The notes under the pieces: generated by a model
Seen by the model: the letters and a program-made list of their open reading frames with translations, nothing else
The model's database searches: none
What the model was told of the DNA's origin: nothing
Origin: Paramacrobiotus metropolitanus
Lineage: Eukaryota; Tardigrada; Eutardigrada; Parachela; Macrobiotidae
Direction: 5' to 3'
DNA: 64,000 nt
Assembly (NCBI RefSeq): GCF_019649055.1
Contig: NW_026570234.1
Location: 1,612,001 to 1,676,000, forward strand
In this document: positions 13,276 through 26,003 of the stretch, piece by piece
Layout: each line of letters opens with the position of its first letter
Numbering within the stretch: position 1 is the stretch's first letter
Translations under genes and position numbers: made by a program

Positions 13276-14655
13276 GGCTGGAGTAAGTACATCTTTATTA
13301 TGATAGAAAAATAGTGTGAGTTTTGTATACCGCCAAATAAAAATGTACGTTGCATTTAACTTTCTACTTTACATGGCATTATCTCTCTTTCATTTCACTT
13401 TTCTACTTTATATTTTTGCATGTACGTTTCATTTCATACTTCCGCCGGTGTCTCAATGCCATAAGAAGGAGATAAAAATTAGAAGTAGAAGAACACAGTG
13501 GTCCCTACAGTATTATGTTGTCCCTGGCGAGCACGAAGTATCTGTCACGTGATTCGATGCTGCGCCGTTCTGTTGAAGGTGAACCGGAAAGAACTGTCAG
13601 AAGCATAATGCTACCGCTGGGTTTTGGTGACAGACGACCTTTAACAAACTAACTACCACTGACAGGACACTAACTAGGCGTTCTGTTCACGATGACCTTT
13701 ATATAATACTCAAGCAAAGGAGCACCGTAACAGCCTCATTAAAGCTCAGACGACATTCCACAGCATACTACCCAGATCTAGTTATTCCGGTTTACTGTAC
13801 TTAGTTAGTAATGCAAGATAAAACTGGTGCGGTCATAATGTTCTCCCTCAAACACCCAGCAGAGACTTTTTTGAATCTGTACAGATCTGCTATGCACTCC
13901 ACTTGTACGGTAAAATAAGCGTATTATAGACAGAATGCGAAACTATATTTTGCTGTGTGTTTTGTGAGGGATTAAAGCCCAGTTTATGCGTTATGAAGTG
14001 GCTGATACTTTCACCATTAGGTGTTACCGTACTTTATTTCAATAGCGTGATAACAATATCAAGATCTAATTACGGTTAAACGAAACAACATTCTCGACGG
14101 TCCCCATTACTGAAGCAGCATTACCACGTTGAATTGCTAAAGAGATGTTCTGTTTCAAAAACTCCAGACTTCACCATTTCCTTCCATTTCAGCAGTTCTT
14201 CTGGTGGCACCAGGTGAGCACACAGATAGACAAGCAGCACGCGGAACGCTTCAGTTGTTCACATTCACATATTCGCTCGTACTTGAAATATCCCCCGATC
14301 AGTAGTGACACGGTATCAGCTCGTTGTCGTGAGCTACGTGAGATTCTTGTGTATTTCGGCTTTGGCCACCTGTCTCTGACGGAAAACATGAGAATTATTG
14401 CTGTTCGCAGAATCGTGTATCGATTTTATTCTACACATAATCTGGTGCAGTGCAACGCTTAGCCGATATGTACATCCAGCAGCTTTTCGGGTTCCAGAAA
14501 AAAATTATCTGAAAAGGTTTTACTTCGTTTGTTAACTTTCGTTTAAAAACTGTGATGGACAGGAAAAAATGGGTTTTTATATAAATTTCCAATAATTCGG
14601 TACAATCTGCGGTCGGTGGATCAAAAAAGTACGTAATGGCGCATCTGGCCTGATA
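13276..14655. other. Non-coding stretch
   Basis: T-rich low-complexity sequence (TTTCATTTC and TTCTACTTTA runs near 13360-13440) followed by sequence with scattered short frames. No gene, RNA or element boundary recognised. Confidence 0.4.
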
Positions 14656-14658
14656 CAC

Positions 14659-14840
14659 TAAGCCGTTTTGCTAACGATATTGTGGTAGGGTGTCCAAGGA
14701 TCTAGAATACTGTACTGCAATACCGTTAGCAAAGCGGTTAAGGGAAGTTTCTGGAATTTTGCTACCCTAATAACTCCCCAACCGGATGTTGTGCGCAAAA
14801 AATGAGTTCTCGACAATGGATACAAACCATTCTGCTTCAC
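14659..14840 (-). repeat. Dispersed repeat, copy C, with inverted repeat
   Basis: The minus strand carries TGCGCACAACATCCGGTTGG, GGAGTTAT and AAATTCCAGAAA as in copies A and B. Next to it, 14660-14682 and 14722-14743 form an inverted repeat (CCGTTTTGCTAACGATATTG against CAATACCGTTAGCAAAGCGG), perhaps the end of a small element. Confidence 0.5.
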
Positions 14841-14984
14841 AATCTCACAAAGAAATCCCAAAAAGTGTTTGGAAGTGCGCAAAAGGCGGAAGTTCCCATG
14901 AATGTACACGAATTACTTTAGTGGTGTTACGATCGTGGAGGTTTACCACCATGGACACTGGATAGCGTGGATTGCATGGCTGTA

Positions 14985-15400
14985 TGTATCTTTATGGTTT
15001 GTTTGTGCCGAGTCTGAGCTGTATCATTTATGATCATATTTGTGCGGGACATTTATGTCTTTATGGTGTTATGCATTTATATGCATGAGTGTTTGTGACC
15101 GATGGTCAAGTGTGAATGAGAGGAAGGCAGGACTAATCTGGCCTGCAGGAGCGGATGTGCAGTGGTCAGATTGGTGCGTGTGTTTTTATAGCTTTGTGGC
15201 TGTATGCGATATGAGCGTGTTGTGCGAGCATGCATATTGATGTGGTATATAAGTTGATGCAACTGTGTGGAGACGGCACAGTTGTCGGGAGTGCAGCTGT
15301 CATGAAATAAAAGTTAAGCTTTTTCCCTGTGGTGTATGTTGTACGAGGTAGACGTAGTGCTGCAGGGTTTTATCAGTGGCAATGTACCTAGTCGCTTCCC
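14985..15400 (+). other. Possible solo-LTR-like or promoter-like sequence
   Basis: A TATA box (GGTATATAAG, near 15243), an inferred start region about 30 bp later and AATAAA at 15306-15311 lie in the order expected of U3-R-U5 of an LTR. No second copy is in the window, so the ends cannot be fixed. It could equally be a host promoter. Confidence 0.25.
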
Positions 15401-16086
15401 GGCGGGCTTCCCTTAACGCGCAAAGAGACTGAACTACTGAGTTCTTCCACAAGTCAAGCGTATTCCAAGCTGTCAGTATTTTATGTAATTACCTAAGTAA
15501 CGCAGAATATTTCTATTAGAAGAACAAAATGTATGTTGGGACTCTCGTCATGGTGCCGTTAATCCCTGCAAGCCAATGACGTTTTGCAAAATATAATTAA
15601 CCGTCCTAATAAGTACTGGTGGCCTTTTGTTCATCTTCAATAATAATAAATTCGGCATTAGTACGATATACTTTTAGCCGTGTGAGGAGCATGGTTAAGT
15701 ACTATCCGAATGTGGGAAGTTATCAATTCACGATTATCACACGATGTTTACTTCCGGAAGGATGTCCAACTGACCCCAGTTTTGAATAATTTGACCTACT
15801 TTAGACAGTTCAGATAAACCTGAATGCTTATGTGTTATGCTTATGTTTAGTTTTAAGAAAGCCATTTGTGTTTTTTCGCGAATTTTTCACGGCTGGTTGG
15901 ACTTATCAACTGCCAAATTTTATAAAGAGTTTCTTTTTTTGTAAACCTGATTCTCATTGCAGTAACTGCGATTAAAAAACCCCAAAAAACTGGTCGCACC
16001 GAGATATCCACGCGCCGATAAGGCCATTCTAAATGTCCCGGTGCGGCAACGAGCAGTTTCGCTACCAATTGTCACGCCAGCGAAAC

Positions 16087-16560
16087 GTCATAAAAACAAA
16101 ATGTCTGTACGGTGACTCTGTAGCACGAAATGTCCTATAACCAGTTGCCTTCCGACCAAAAGTCCTCTTATCGAAGTGTCCCTGAAGAAATTTCCCGCGA
16201 CTCGAACTGTCTCGCGACGACTTGTCAGGTAGCCGACGCAAGGTGCGACTGCACTTCCCCCCTTCCAGGTGACCGCCTCTAACACCAGGTACACCAACCC
16301 TCACGCCGTTGTGCCGGACTCCCCGCAACCAGCATCCGGACATAGAGGTCATCGTTGTCGCCACGGGTCTACCCGCCCTGCGTGATCCGATGCGCTCCCC
16401 CGCATCATCTTGAATCCCGCCCTGGGTGCAGTCTGCACCCAGGGCGGGATACCGGGTAATGCGCGGGAGCGGCGCCAAGGGCGCCAGGGGACTGTAAGTC
16501 TGCAATGTCTGGTCATCTTCGCGTTCTCGACACGCTTTGGACATTCCCGAAGTAGGTGAT
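16087..16560. repeat. GC-rich repeat region with a long palindrome and repeated GTCC motif
   Basis: Between 16087 and 16240 the motif CGAAATGTCC or close variants recurs four times (near 16099, 16127, 16155 and 16177). At 16414-16450 there is a perfect 18-bp palindrome, ATCCCGCCCTGGGTGCAG and its complement, with a one-base spacer. Weaker pairing extends outward (CGCTCCC-CGCAT against ATGCGCGGGAGCG). A minus-strand frame of 173 aa covers the region but its make-up is that of repeat DNA. Probably a non-autonomous element; family unknown. Confidence 0.55.
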
Positions 16561-16859
16561 CCGCTGACTTGAAATTTCAGCAAGATGTATCCTTACGTGC
16601 CATGTTCCCGGTTCCGGTTGGATATCGTAATCGTTATATCTTTTTTCCCTAAAACCTTTGTACTTATAAACTTATTATTTTCATTCTTAGGTATTTTTTC
16701 TGCATTTTTTAAGTTACAACATAAGCGGATTGGATGAAATCGAATACTGTCATAAAACACAGGAGTTGCGCGCTATTCTTTACGTAGGGTAAAACGCACC
16801 ACGGCGGTCCCAGCAGAGATGCGAAAACAAGTGCAGTTGCCGATACCTTCGCCCAAACC

Positions 16860-17150
16860 ACATAGAGCATACGGCAAGTGTTCCAGGAAGTGCAGCGCAA
16901 GTAAGAGAAAATCATAAGCTACGGAAGTACGATGGACTCGCGGATCGCTACGTAGTACAACCTCTGGCTTTTGAAGCTACGGGAACTTTTGGACCGCTAA
17001 CAAATAAAGTTTTTAAGGAGTTATCGAGGAAGATTTGCGAATGTAGCGGGAGTTTTTGCGCTAGAGAATCAGTACTGAGATACAACGAGGAAGTGCAGTG
17101 TCTGTCATCGGAACTTTTAATGACATGAGAGACAACGAAGATGTTTTTCT
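16860..17150 (+). mobile_element. LINE 3'-end fragment, copy 3 (diverged)
   Basis: The plus strand reads LRKYDGLADRYVVQPLAFEA, then TGTFGPLTNKVFKELSRKI, matching the KY..L..Y.F.P...E.LG..G block that precedes LRQRIS in the other copies. The end is diverged and only loosely aligned (about 17040-17150). Confidence 0.5.
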
Positions 17151-17159
17151 AGCATTTAG

Positions 17160-19234
17160 ATTGGCTGGTCGGAAATAATTAGTGCCCGGTGTTGCTTTTC
17201 TTGGCAGCTTTGCTGTGATTTTGTTATCAGTAGTGAATTAAAAAAGTTTTGATTTAATGCAGTGGCATATCGTAATAGGCAACTAGGCATCTCTCTACCA
17301 TTACATTACTGTGCTTTCAACCGCCCACGGGGCGGCATGGCGGCACAGATCATCAGTACTTCTACGCCAGTAACGCCACCGATGTCTGTCTGTCAGCTGT
17401 TGATGCAAACACAAACTGCAAACCACAGATGTGTACAGTACCAGTCGTTTTTAACCGTTTCCTACAACTACAAGTGGTCGTGTTTTTACCCTTTTCCCGT
17501 CTCCCGGTGGGCTGATTAGTTCTGTATCCAAGTTGGTCGTTACCGAAGACGAGTATGGAGGAAGCCAGCAGCACACCGTCTACAGGAAATGCTTCAAATG
17601 ATCAGCGTAGGTGATGAGCTCGTTAAGTACGAGTATTAGTAATTAGCTGGATGCAGTTCTGCACAAGTCGTTTTCCCTTTCACGTCGTTGTTTGGATTGC
17701 CTGTCTGTTTTTCTGCCATCATTAAATTGATATTGTCTACGGCCGATCGGTGTTGGATATGTGTTTAATAGTGGTAAAATGGGCGAGCCGACGCACTAAC
17801 AAGTGGCGAACTCGCGAACTTTTGAGCCTCTTTCAGTCTTTTTAACTTGTAACTTGTTGATGATTCTTCGCGTATTTATTTTGTAATCCGCAATGACAAC
17901 GTTTGGCTTGTCCAGGTGTTTTTAAGTGCTAGCGCGAACTTTATATTTCATATATACGAGTACACAGTTTGACTTCTTCTTAACAATGTTGGCGCATTGC
18001 AATTTATTTCAGAATTAACAAATACCTGCTTAGTTCGTCAATTAAAACGTTAATTTTTTTCTTTTGTATTTTGCTAGAAATGCAATAGAATTGATTTATT
18101 CTAATTTGGCGAAATTTATTGCGACAGTTGTCTGCTCGGTCAAATTAATTAAGCTACATTTATTTTGATTAAATGGAAAAATTTAAATTGTTGTAGAATA
18201 TAGAGTACCGGAAAAATTAATGCAAAGTAGCAGTATTTTATGCCGTTAGAAAAAGAAACTGCAAAATAAAGTGTACCCGAGTCATTATTTTTCAAGTATT
18301 GCCGTATTGGTACTTTAGTTTTCTAAAAATTAAATGGGAATGCTGAATTCGTCTGTTATGAAATTAAGGTTTATGCAGTCCAGATGTTTTTGATATTTTC
18401 TAAATTTAATTTTGATGTACATCGTACCCCACATTGTTGTTCTTGCTAAATTTTTAAAATGATACTGAAATAAAATGTAATAATAGTTTCTTAAAAAATA
18501 TACGTCAATTGATTTGACGCATTTTAATATCCGTTTTTAACTAATCAGGCTTTTTCAATTTGTGTAAAAAAATTCATTTATGATTTATTAGAAATAATTT
18601 TATTTTACCAGTTTGTTTAATAAAATGCTTTTATTTGTCAGTAATACAACGTGCAAAACAAAATAACACTTTCGTTATAATAATGTATCAAAAAAAAGAA
18701 AAAGTTAATGGAAAAGAATAATTTACTCTGTTTACGCATTTGCTGCCTAACAATACATTTTTCCACATGTTGTTATTGCGTTGCAGTTAAGTAGGTCTCT
18801 GCCAAACTGCGGGCATTGTTGTTGGGCATGTGCTGGTTTATAATGTGGAGGAAACTGGTCGGTGGCAGTGTACAACGTCAGTCTGCTCCGTCTTGAGCTG
18901 TTTGTTGACCTTCATAATCCTGCCGTTGTGCAGTACAACGGGTGGTCGGCGGAAGTGCATATGAGACACTCACATTGCTTACATGTTTAATTCCCCCATT
19001 GAAATTGCCAGCGCCGCGTTAGACAACCGGTTACGCCGGACATATACATGAATAAATAAAGCAGCAGCGCGGCGCTGCTCTGGTTAGTTGTTTATTTGTC
19101 GGGAGAAATCAATCCTGATTGACAAGTTGACGAAGTGACGTTGAGGGAAATTTTTGGATATTTTTTTTAAATTTTAAATTAATTGCGCGCGGCCGACTGG
19201 AGTGTTTTCAAAATTGTAAATATAATGCGGAGCG
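17160..19234. other. Non-coding region upstream of the reductase gene
   Basis: AT-rich with no convincing exon. A short ATG frame at 17554 (19 codons including stop, start MEEASSTPSTGNASN) has a good start context and could be an isolated first exon or nothing. Near the presumed promoter, 19063-19079 is an AGCAGCGC-G-GCGCTGCT palindrome. Confidence 0.4.
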
Positions 19235-22200
19235 ATGCAGGGTCTGGTGGAGAAGCTGCTGAGGCGGGGTCGGTATGATTTTGATGAGAAGGGGAAAAAT
19301 GTCGTTACCTACCCGTTGGGTCCTGCCATTATCGCCAGTCATTTACTGCTGGATGGGGAGCATGTCAAGGCGGGTGGGGACAGTGCCGCCGGGAAGATTA
19401 AGCCGGTGAAACGAGTCCGAATCGTGCAGACGGCGCCGGTTGGAAGTATGCATTTGCCACTATTTTTATCGGATTTTTATGGGAATGTGTAGCCTTGCTT
19501 TTGGCAGGATTGCACAGATTTCCAGGGAATTGTTGGGAACGTTTGGGATTTCTCTATAAACGGTTTTGGGCGTTTTACATATAATACGATACGATTATTT
19601 TTCAGTTTTAAATGCGTTTTGGCGACACGATATTGTACGATAGTCTTCATTTATGAACTTTCAAAATTGTTTTTTTTATTTTCAGGAGTATTTGTTTTGC
19701 TGTTAGCTATTCGTTTTGTACGGCTTGCTCCTTTAATTAAATTTATTACTGACCGTTTTAGTTTCTTATGTTTGTAACCCGCGGGGAGACCGAAATTTTG
19801 GGTATTTTTTCATAGTGCAGTTATTTTTAAGGCGTATGGAAATTTTTTCGATAATTTAATTTGGGTTGACTATGGGTAAGAATTTTATCATACATACTTA
19901 ATATTTGAGTAGTATTTTTATTATTGTAGGAATTTTACGCGTATTTCTTTGTTCTTGATCTATTCGTCATGATTAAGTAATCACCAGTCTAAAATATTGT
20001 GATCAAATATATCTTTTGTTGTAACAGCGCTGAAAAAATCTGATTAGTGGTCACTCTGCATATTTATTTCCCAAAATTTCAACTTTTCTCTTGTTAATTT
20101 CATAATTAAAAATTGATTACGCCGGCACTTGTTTGCAGGGGTGCTGGTGACCGGCGCGTCGGGCTTTATCGCCTCGCACTGCGTGCAGCAGATGCAGGCG
20201 GCCGGTTACGCGGTGCGGGGGACGGTGCGCAGTCTGGCCAACGCCAAGAAAGTCGTCCCGCTGTACCAGATGTGCCCCGGCGCCCGCCACAAGCTGGAGC
20301 TGGTGGAGGCCGACCTCCTCGACGACCAGCTGGACAACTGGAAAGAGTCCGTCACCACCCGGCTAATGCGCAATTCATCTCCTTCGTACTGACAATAGTG
20401 TGGCATTTGCAGAGCGGTGTCCGGCTGCACCTACGTCCTGCACGTGGCCTCGCCATTTCCCAACGAAATCCCAACCGACGAGCAGGTGCGGTAATTTTCG
20501 ATTTTTGCCGCATTTTTGTGTTAATATTTTTATAAATTTATTCATTCGTTGAATTTTTTTCAACTGATATTTATTTACTTTTTTAAACGCGTGCTGTGCC
20601 TGCGGGCGGATCATGGGAATTTTTCGCGCCTTGAATTACGTAAATTACAGTTTACTGATGCTATTGATCCTACATGCTAAGTGTCCCCTCCGTCATATTC
20701 GTGTGAATACAACGAAAATACCGTTGTATAGAGAAAAATGTGATCGACAATAAATTTCATTGCATATTGGTAAATAATAAATAATAATTATTTGAATAAC
20801 TGATTCCATTCAAATGGTAACAGAAACAATAAATTTGATAATGCATTATTAAAAATAAAAAAAAACTGTTATTATGCTTATTGTGCAAGTGAATTATTTC
20901 GGACAAACCGGTGCCCGAAATAAATTTAAGTATGGTGTACGCAGTTAATGGAGGATAATCGGGTGATTGTGCGGTGCAGGTGTTGATCAAGCCGGCGGTA
21001 GAGGGCACTCTGAACGTCCTGCGGGCCTGCGCGGAAGTGGGCGGCGTCAAGCGGGTGGTGCTGACCAGCTCGGTGGCGGCCGTCGTCGGCCAGACCGCGC
21101 CGGACTTCAACAAGACCTACTCGGAGGCCGACTGGACCGATCTGCAGCAGGATGTCGGTGCCTACCAGAAGAGCAAGACGCTCGCCGAGAAGGCCGCCTG
21201 GGATTACGTTAACAAACTGCCCGGTACTGAACGCCAGCTATGTATTTATGAAGAATAGGCTCTTTTTAATTTTTCACAGCGCAGCAAATTAGAATTTATT
21301 TTTTATTATATGTAGGAGTACATATGTTAAATTAATGTGCACTGTGTAATCGCATCGATGACGTACTTGTTAATTTTTGTAGCGGTTAATGTGCGAGCGC
21401 TTTCTCTACACGTTTTCTGAATTTTTTGTTGATAATTTTTTGACAGAGGACAAGCGCTTCGAACTGACCACGATCAATCCGTCATACGTCATGGGCCCGG
21501 TAATCCACGGGTCCACCGGCACCAGCCAAGAGGTGGGCACTTCCGCCGTTTACTTGTTATTAATTAATACGTTATTACTTAAACTTATTTTTTAAAATGA
21601 ATTATTAATTTCAATATTTACAGGCTATTACAGCTGCCAAAAAAATTCTTAATATTTATTTATTTGTTAATATTGGAATTGATAATCAGTTAATTAATGT
21701 AAGTATTTGGTAAAAATAAATTATTATTGTTTTAGGCAGAGCTGCAGACTGTACAGTTATCATTACAATTTAAAGTTTTTGCTGATTTATTTATGTACAC
21801 GCCATCTTTAACGCGTAGGTGGTGGGCCGGCTGATGCGGCACGAAGTGCCGGCGCTGCCGCACATTTCCCTGGAGTTATGCGACGTGCGCAACGTGGCGC
21901 AGGCGCACATTCGCGCCATGACGCTGCCGGCGGCGGCCGGTCAGCGTTTTATCATCAACTCGGGCGGGATGTGGTTCAAGGAGATGGCCACGCTGCTGGA
22001 CCGGGAGTTCCGGCCGCAGGGCTACCGGGTGCCCACGTTGTCGGCGCCCAAATTCCTCGCCAGCATCGTGGCCTGGTTCGACAAGGCCCTGCAGATGGTC
22101 ATGCCGCGCTGGGGCCAGCAACTGCACTTTGACAATTCCAAGGTCAGACGCCCTTCTTTCATTATACTGAAGTTAATTCCCGAAATAATTAGATGTTGCT

Positions 22201-22838
22201 CTCTTCCGCATGATAAATTCCTTTCCGCATTATTGAAAATTTATTTTTAATCATAGGCAGTTATGTCCCACATTATAGAACTATTTACTTTCAGAAATAT
22301 TCTTCATAAAATAAACCAGTATTATAGCTAAATATACCGAATAAATAAAATCAACTTAATTGTTACTATTCATTTTACAGATTCAAGCGTAAAAGGTTCT
22401 TTTTAAATTAAATTACTGATAACTCATGCCTGCGTTTTAAATACGGATCACAACAATATCCCTCATAAAGGCTCACATTCTTAGTCGTAAATGTACATTA
22501 AAATTTTTAGCATGCGAAGCAATTGTTTAAACTTCACTGCATGGAAAAATATCCGCTTATTGCAGACAGAATAATCCTACTGATTAATTCGCGTAATTGA
22601 TTCGAAACCAAACTTTATATAATGCAGAAACGAACTACCTGAATACTTTAAAATTAAATCTGTATAACAGGTAAAGAACTGTCCATTTAGTTCCAGTTTT
22701 AATGTTTAGATGAAGAACGTGCTGGAAATCCAGCCGTATCCACCGGAGAAGACGCTCCTCGACATGGCCTACTCCATGGTGGACAACGAGCTGATCCCGC
22801 GGACAGCCCAGTACAAAGGTCAACCGACCGCTTCCTGA
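19235..22838 (+). CDS. NAD(P)-dependent extended SDR, dihydroflavonol-4-reductase-like
   Basis: Seven exons join with consistent GT-AG edges and phases: 19235-19445, 20139-20346, 20413-20485, 20980-21223, 21447-21532, 21819-22142 and 22710-22838 (TGA), giving 424 residues. A Rossmann dinucleotide-binding motif (VLVTGASGFIASH) opens the second exon. The catalytic Ser lies in LTSSVAAV and the Tyr-Lys pair in YQKSK. CTYVLHVASPFP and NPSYVMGP are typical of the DFR/cinnamoyl-CoA/methylglyoxal-reductase group, which reduces carbonyls with NADPH in the cytosol; the substrate cannot be told. The core (about 350 residues) is of normal family length. The first exon adds about 71 mostly basic residues before the Rossmann fold that I do not recognise; they contain no clear signal peptide. 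The start is the first ATG of that exon. No neighbouring gene shares its role. Confidence 0.88.
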
Positions 22839-24575
22839 CCTTGCCGTTTTTCTACATTCTTCCTAATCCTGCTGTAACGCATCAAAGTGCAATTGTTGCT
22901 CACAGTTTTTTTTTAATTGCCTGTTTCTTAATATTCTATGTACTTTGTTGTTAGCCAATTTTTTAAAAAATTTTCACCTTTTTAGTGGGTCGTGGTGTTG
23001 GATGTCTGCTTGGTTCTGATGCTATTTTTGTAAGCTGATTGAAAATTCATTTTTTGCAGTTCCCTTGTTACACTCAGCACTGTTATGTGCTCGTTATATA
23101 GTTCCAGTGCACGTATGAATGAAAACTGATTGGAGTGAAGAAATGATCAAAGATGCGCTACACAATTACGGCCATTAATTACTTGTATACGAAGAAATGC
23201 AACGAAGGGTAGTGAAATGTTTCCCATTGGCCATTGGGGTCTAGGGTAAATTATGCCGTTGTATTACATGATTTTTTCACCGCGCGTTTTGCTGATAAGT
23301 TTGGTCAACAACTTAACAGCGACCATTTTAATAAAATCTGAAAAAACTCTCTCGTCAAGACGCCAGTTGCCACCGTTCAACGAGTTCGATTCACTTCTGA
23401 CTGCTTTTAATGTTGGACAAAACTGCGTTTGCTCTCTCTCTTTCTCCGTCTCTTTTTTATCGCATTTTATCAGTTTTTACCATGGACGAAATTACGGAGT
23501 GCGCTGTCTCGAGCAGGGTACGTTATTGGTTGGGAATTTGTCCACACGAGAACGGCTTTACTTAAAAACTTTGAGTGCAACGTAAATTTTGGCTAATTAA
23601 ATTTTGAACGGCACCATGAAAACATAAGAGTGTACTCGTAAATTCGTAATCAGCGTGTACAAGTGCAGACACCGTTCTTAGCGTTCATTAACTGATTATT
23701 ATAACGAATCCTACTGACGGATGAAATTTTGCTCAATATAGTACGTTAGAAATTGTCAGTCCAGTTCCCGACGTCCCGCACTGCGGTAAGTTCTTATGGA
23801 TTATAATAATAACTGCGTAATGTTTAGTATGCGTACAGTTATGTTTATTATGTGTAGTACTCGTATTAAAGCTGTAGCGCGGAGCCATGAGACGTAATTC
23901 ACGGAAACAGCATGGAGGAATTGAAAAATACAGGATAGTTAGCATTCGGGAAATCAAGCAGCACAAATTACTAATTAGCGAATCAAAACGAAAGTGCTGC
24001 ACCAGCAGAAAATTTTTTTAGTAATAATAATTTAATACGTTACAGGTTATGGAAGCATTCAAATCATCATTAATTTTGTCATCTAGCCCATCTGATCTGT
24101 AAGCTGACTGGTGTCGAATAAAAATTCTGTGGTCGTTGATAGTGAGTGGTTTGTGAACTACTTGCATTTTGTCATTTATCCCTTTATCTAACCGCCACTA
24201 AAAATCTTTTATAAAGTAAGGTGCTTAAAATTTATATGTGTCACACAAAATTACCGTATTGTCTTGCGAAACCGCCAGGAAGACGCACTGTATAATCCGG
24301 GGAGTGGGGACTTTGGTACAAAAGACACCAGTGGCGAATTTAAGGAGGGGGTCCCTCCCCCGGAAATTTTCAAAAGTGGGAACTTCAAAACGTAAAGGGT
24401 TTGCTTTTCAAAGTTGTAACCAATTTTGCATGAAACTGAATAAATTACTATGTTCGTTGAATTTCGAGCGATGTTTCCAGTAAAATCGACGGCTCCGCGC
24501 GAAAGTTCCTTTTATTGTACTTTCATATATGAATATTAAATCCCCGCTCGAAATAGGCAAAGAGTTCATCATGTT
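22839..24575. other. Non-coding intergenic stretch
   Basis: No exon recognised. Near 24328-24365 the sequence CAGTGGCGAATTTAAGGAGG followed by GGGTCCCTCCCCCGG resembles ends of invertebrate DNA-transposon fragments, but no partner end was found. Confidence 0.35.
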
Positions 24576-24579
24576 CTGC

Positions 24580-24662
24580 AATACACAATGTGTTAATATC
24601 TGTAAGTACAATGTGTTAACAATACACAATGTGTTAATAAGTACAATGTGTTAATAAGTACA
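24580..24662 (+). repeat. Short tandem repeat, ACAATGTGTTAA units
   Basis: Four copies of ACAATGTGTTAA alternate with AATAC or AAGT spacers, including two adjacent AAGTACAATGTGTTAAT units. Confidence 0.8.
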
Positions 24663-25071
24663 GTACTCACGCAGTAAAAACGTGCGTCAGCTTCGCGCGA
24701 AAGTTTATCATTGTTACGCGTATCTGCCATTACTGCCAACCCTATACATGATACAGCCTGGCGTGATGCCCTTCAGATTTCGCTGAAAGATCAGTTCACC
24801 CTTACAGATTAGTTCAACGCCTTTTGGGTTCTCGGGTTTAATTCGCCTAGGAAAAAGAAAGAAACAAAACGGCTTTTAGATTTGTGTTTTTTTCCGCCAT
24901 ACGGTGAGTCTGCCACGCCACCGGAGGCGGCTTCTCCTTTTTGGAAAAAACGCCAGCGCAGGCTTAGGTACTCTGTAATTGGCCAATGTTGCAACACCGG
25001 GAGAACTGTGTGCTGGCGAATTGTTGTGTGAGCAAAACGCCGGCAGAATTTTGTATCATGTTCACTTCAAG

Positions 25072-25508
25072 CATACTTCGAATGCTGCATTATATGGGCT
25101 CCACTTACTCTCCCTTATCTGGGCTCCCGAGCAATTTGAGCAACCCTCTACATGGACGGTTACGTTATTACTCACACCTTCGCAGTTTTTATCAGTGTTA
25201 TGACTGACTGAAAATTTTGAAAAATACTTATTTTGCCAGTACTTTTGTAGCATTTTTCAGTTTGTTCATTGGCAAATCCGGTTGAAATTAATGAAAAATA
25301 TATATAAATGATATATTTAAATATAATTCGGATGTGAAATTTCGGAATTCTTTGGTGTGCTCACTGGTAAATCCGATTGAAAAAAGCACAAAAGGTTCTG
25401 CTACAAATCCGATAAATTTAATTTGACGGGGATTGCAAACTAGCCGGGAGCCCAGATAAGGGAGAGTAATATAAGGGGAGCCCATATAAGGCAGTATTCG
25501 AAGTACTT
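25072..25508. mobile_element. Inverted-repeat element (MITE-like), about 0.44 kb
   Basis: The arms 25072-25130 and 25445-25508 are inverted copies: ATACTTCGAATGCTGCATTA, TATGGGCTCC and TCTCCCTTATCTGGGCTCCC recur as their complements on the right, with a 6-8 bp insertion in the right arm. There is no open frame between them. No clear target duplication was seen. Confidence 0.7.
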
Positions 25509-26003
25509 ATAAGTAAGAAGAAACTTAAATGACAAACACTGCTCGCGAGTTTAACGGGAGCGGCCATGGTCAGAACGCAGGTGTAATCACTAATCACCTA
25601 TATCTGTAAAAGTTCATCCTTTTCTCATTAATATATGAAAAAACAAAGTTTTTTCGTATATTTTGCAAGGAGAAGCATGTCATGCTTCTTGGAAAATGGA
25701 AACCAAAGATTAGGTAATCATCTAGTAAACGCTCAGACATGCTCCAATCGTTCAAACACCATCCAGTCAACAACTGGCCTTTTGACCACATCAAGTTCTG
25801 CTGGCACAATATTACAATTTTCTAAAAGAGCTGCAAGACAAGTGCCTACAAAAAATCCTTAACCGAGCCAAAAATTGTCATGAATGATGGATGTCTCGAC
25901 CTGTACAGCGTAAAAGGCATCGCTTTGCGAACGAACTTAGAGAAACCGTGTAACCACATTCCAGCGTCGGTACATTAAAACTTTTTAGGTTAACCTGGAG
26001 GCG

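Noticed and set aside
16062-16583. 173-aa minus-strand open frame
   Set aside because: It covers the palindrome and repeat array; composition and lack of any motif make a real protein unlikely.
17262-17519. 85-aa plus-strand frame
   Set aside because: No motif, no flanking exons and composition like the surrounding non-coding DNA.
24580-24662. CRISPR-like array
   Set aside because: The repeats are short and spacers are nearly identical; a simple tandem repeat in a eukaryotic genome.
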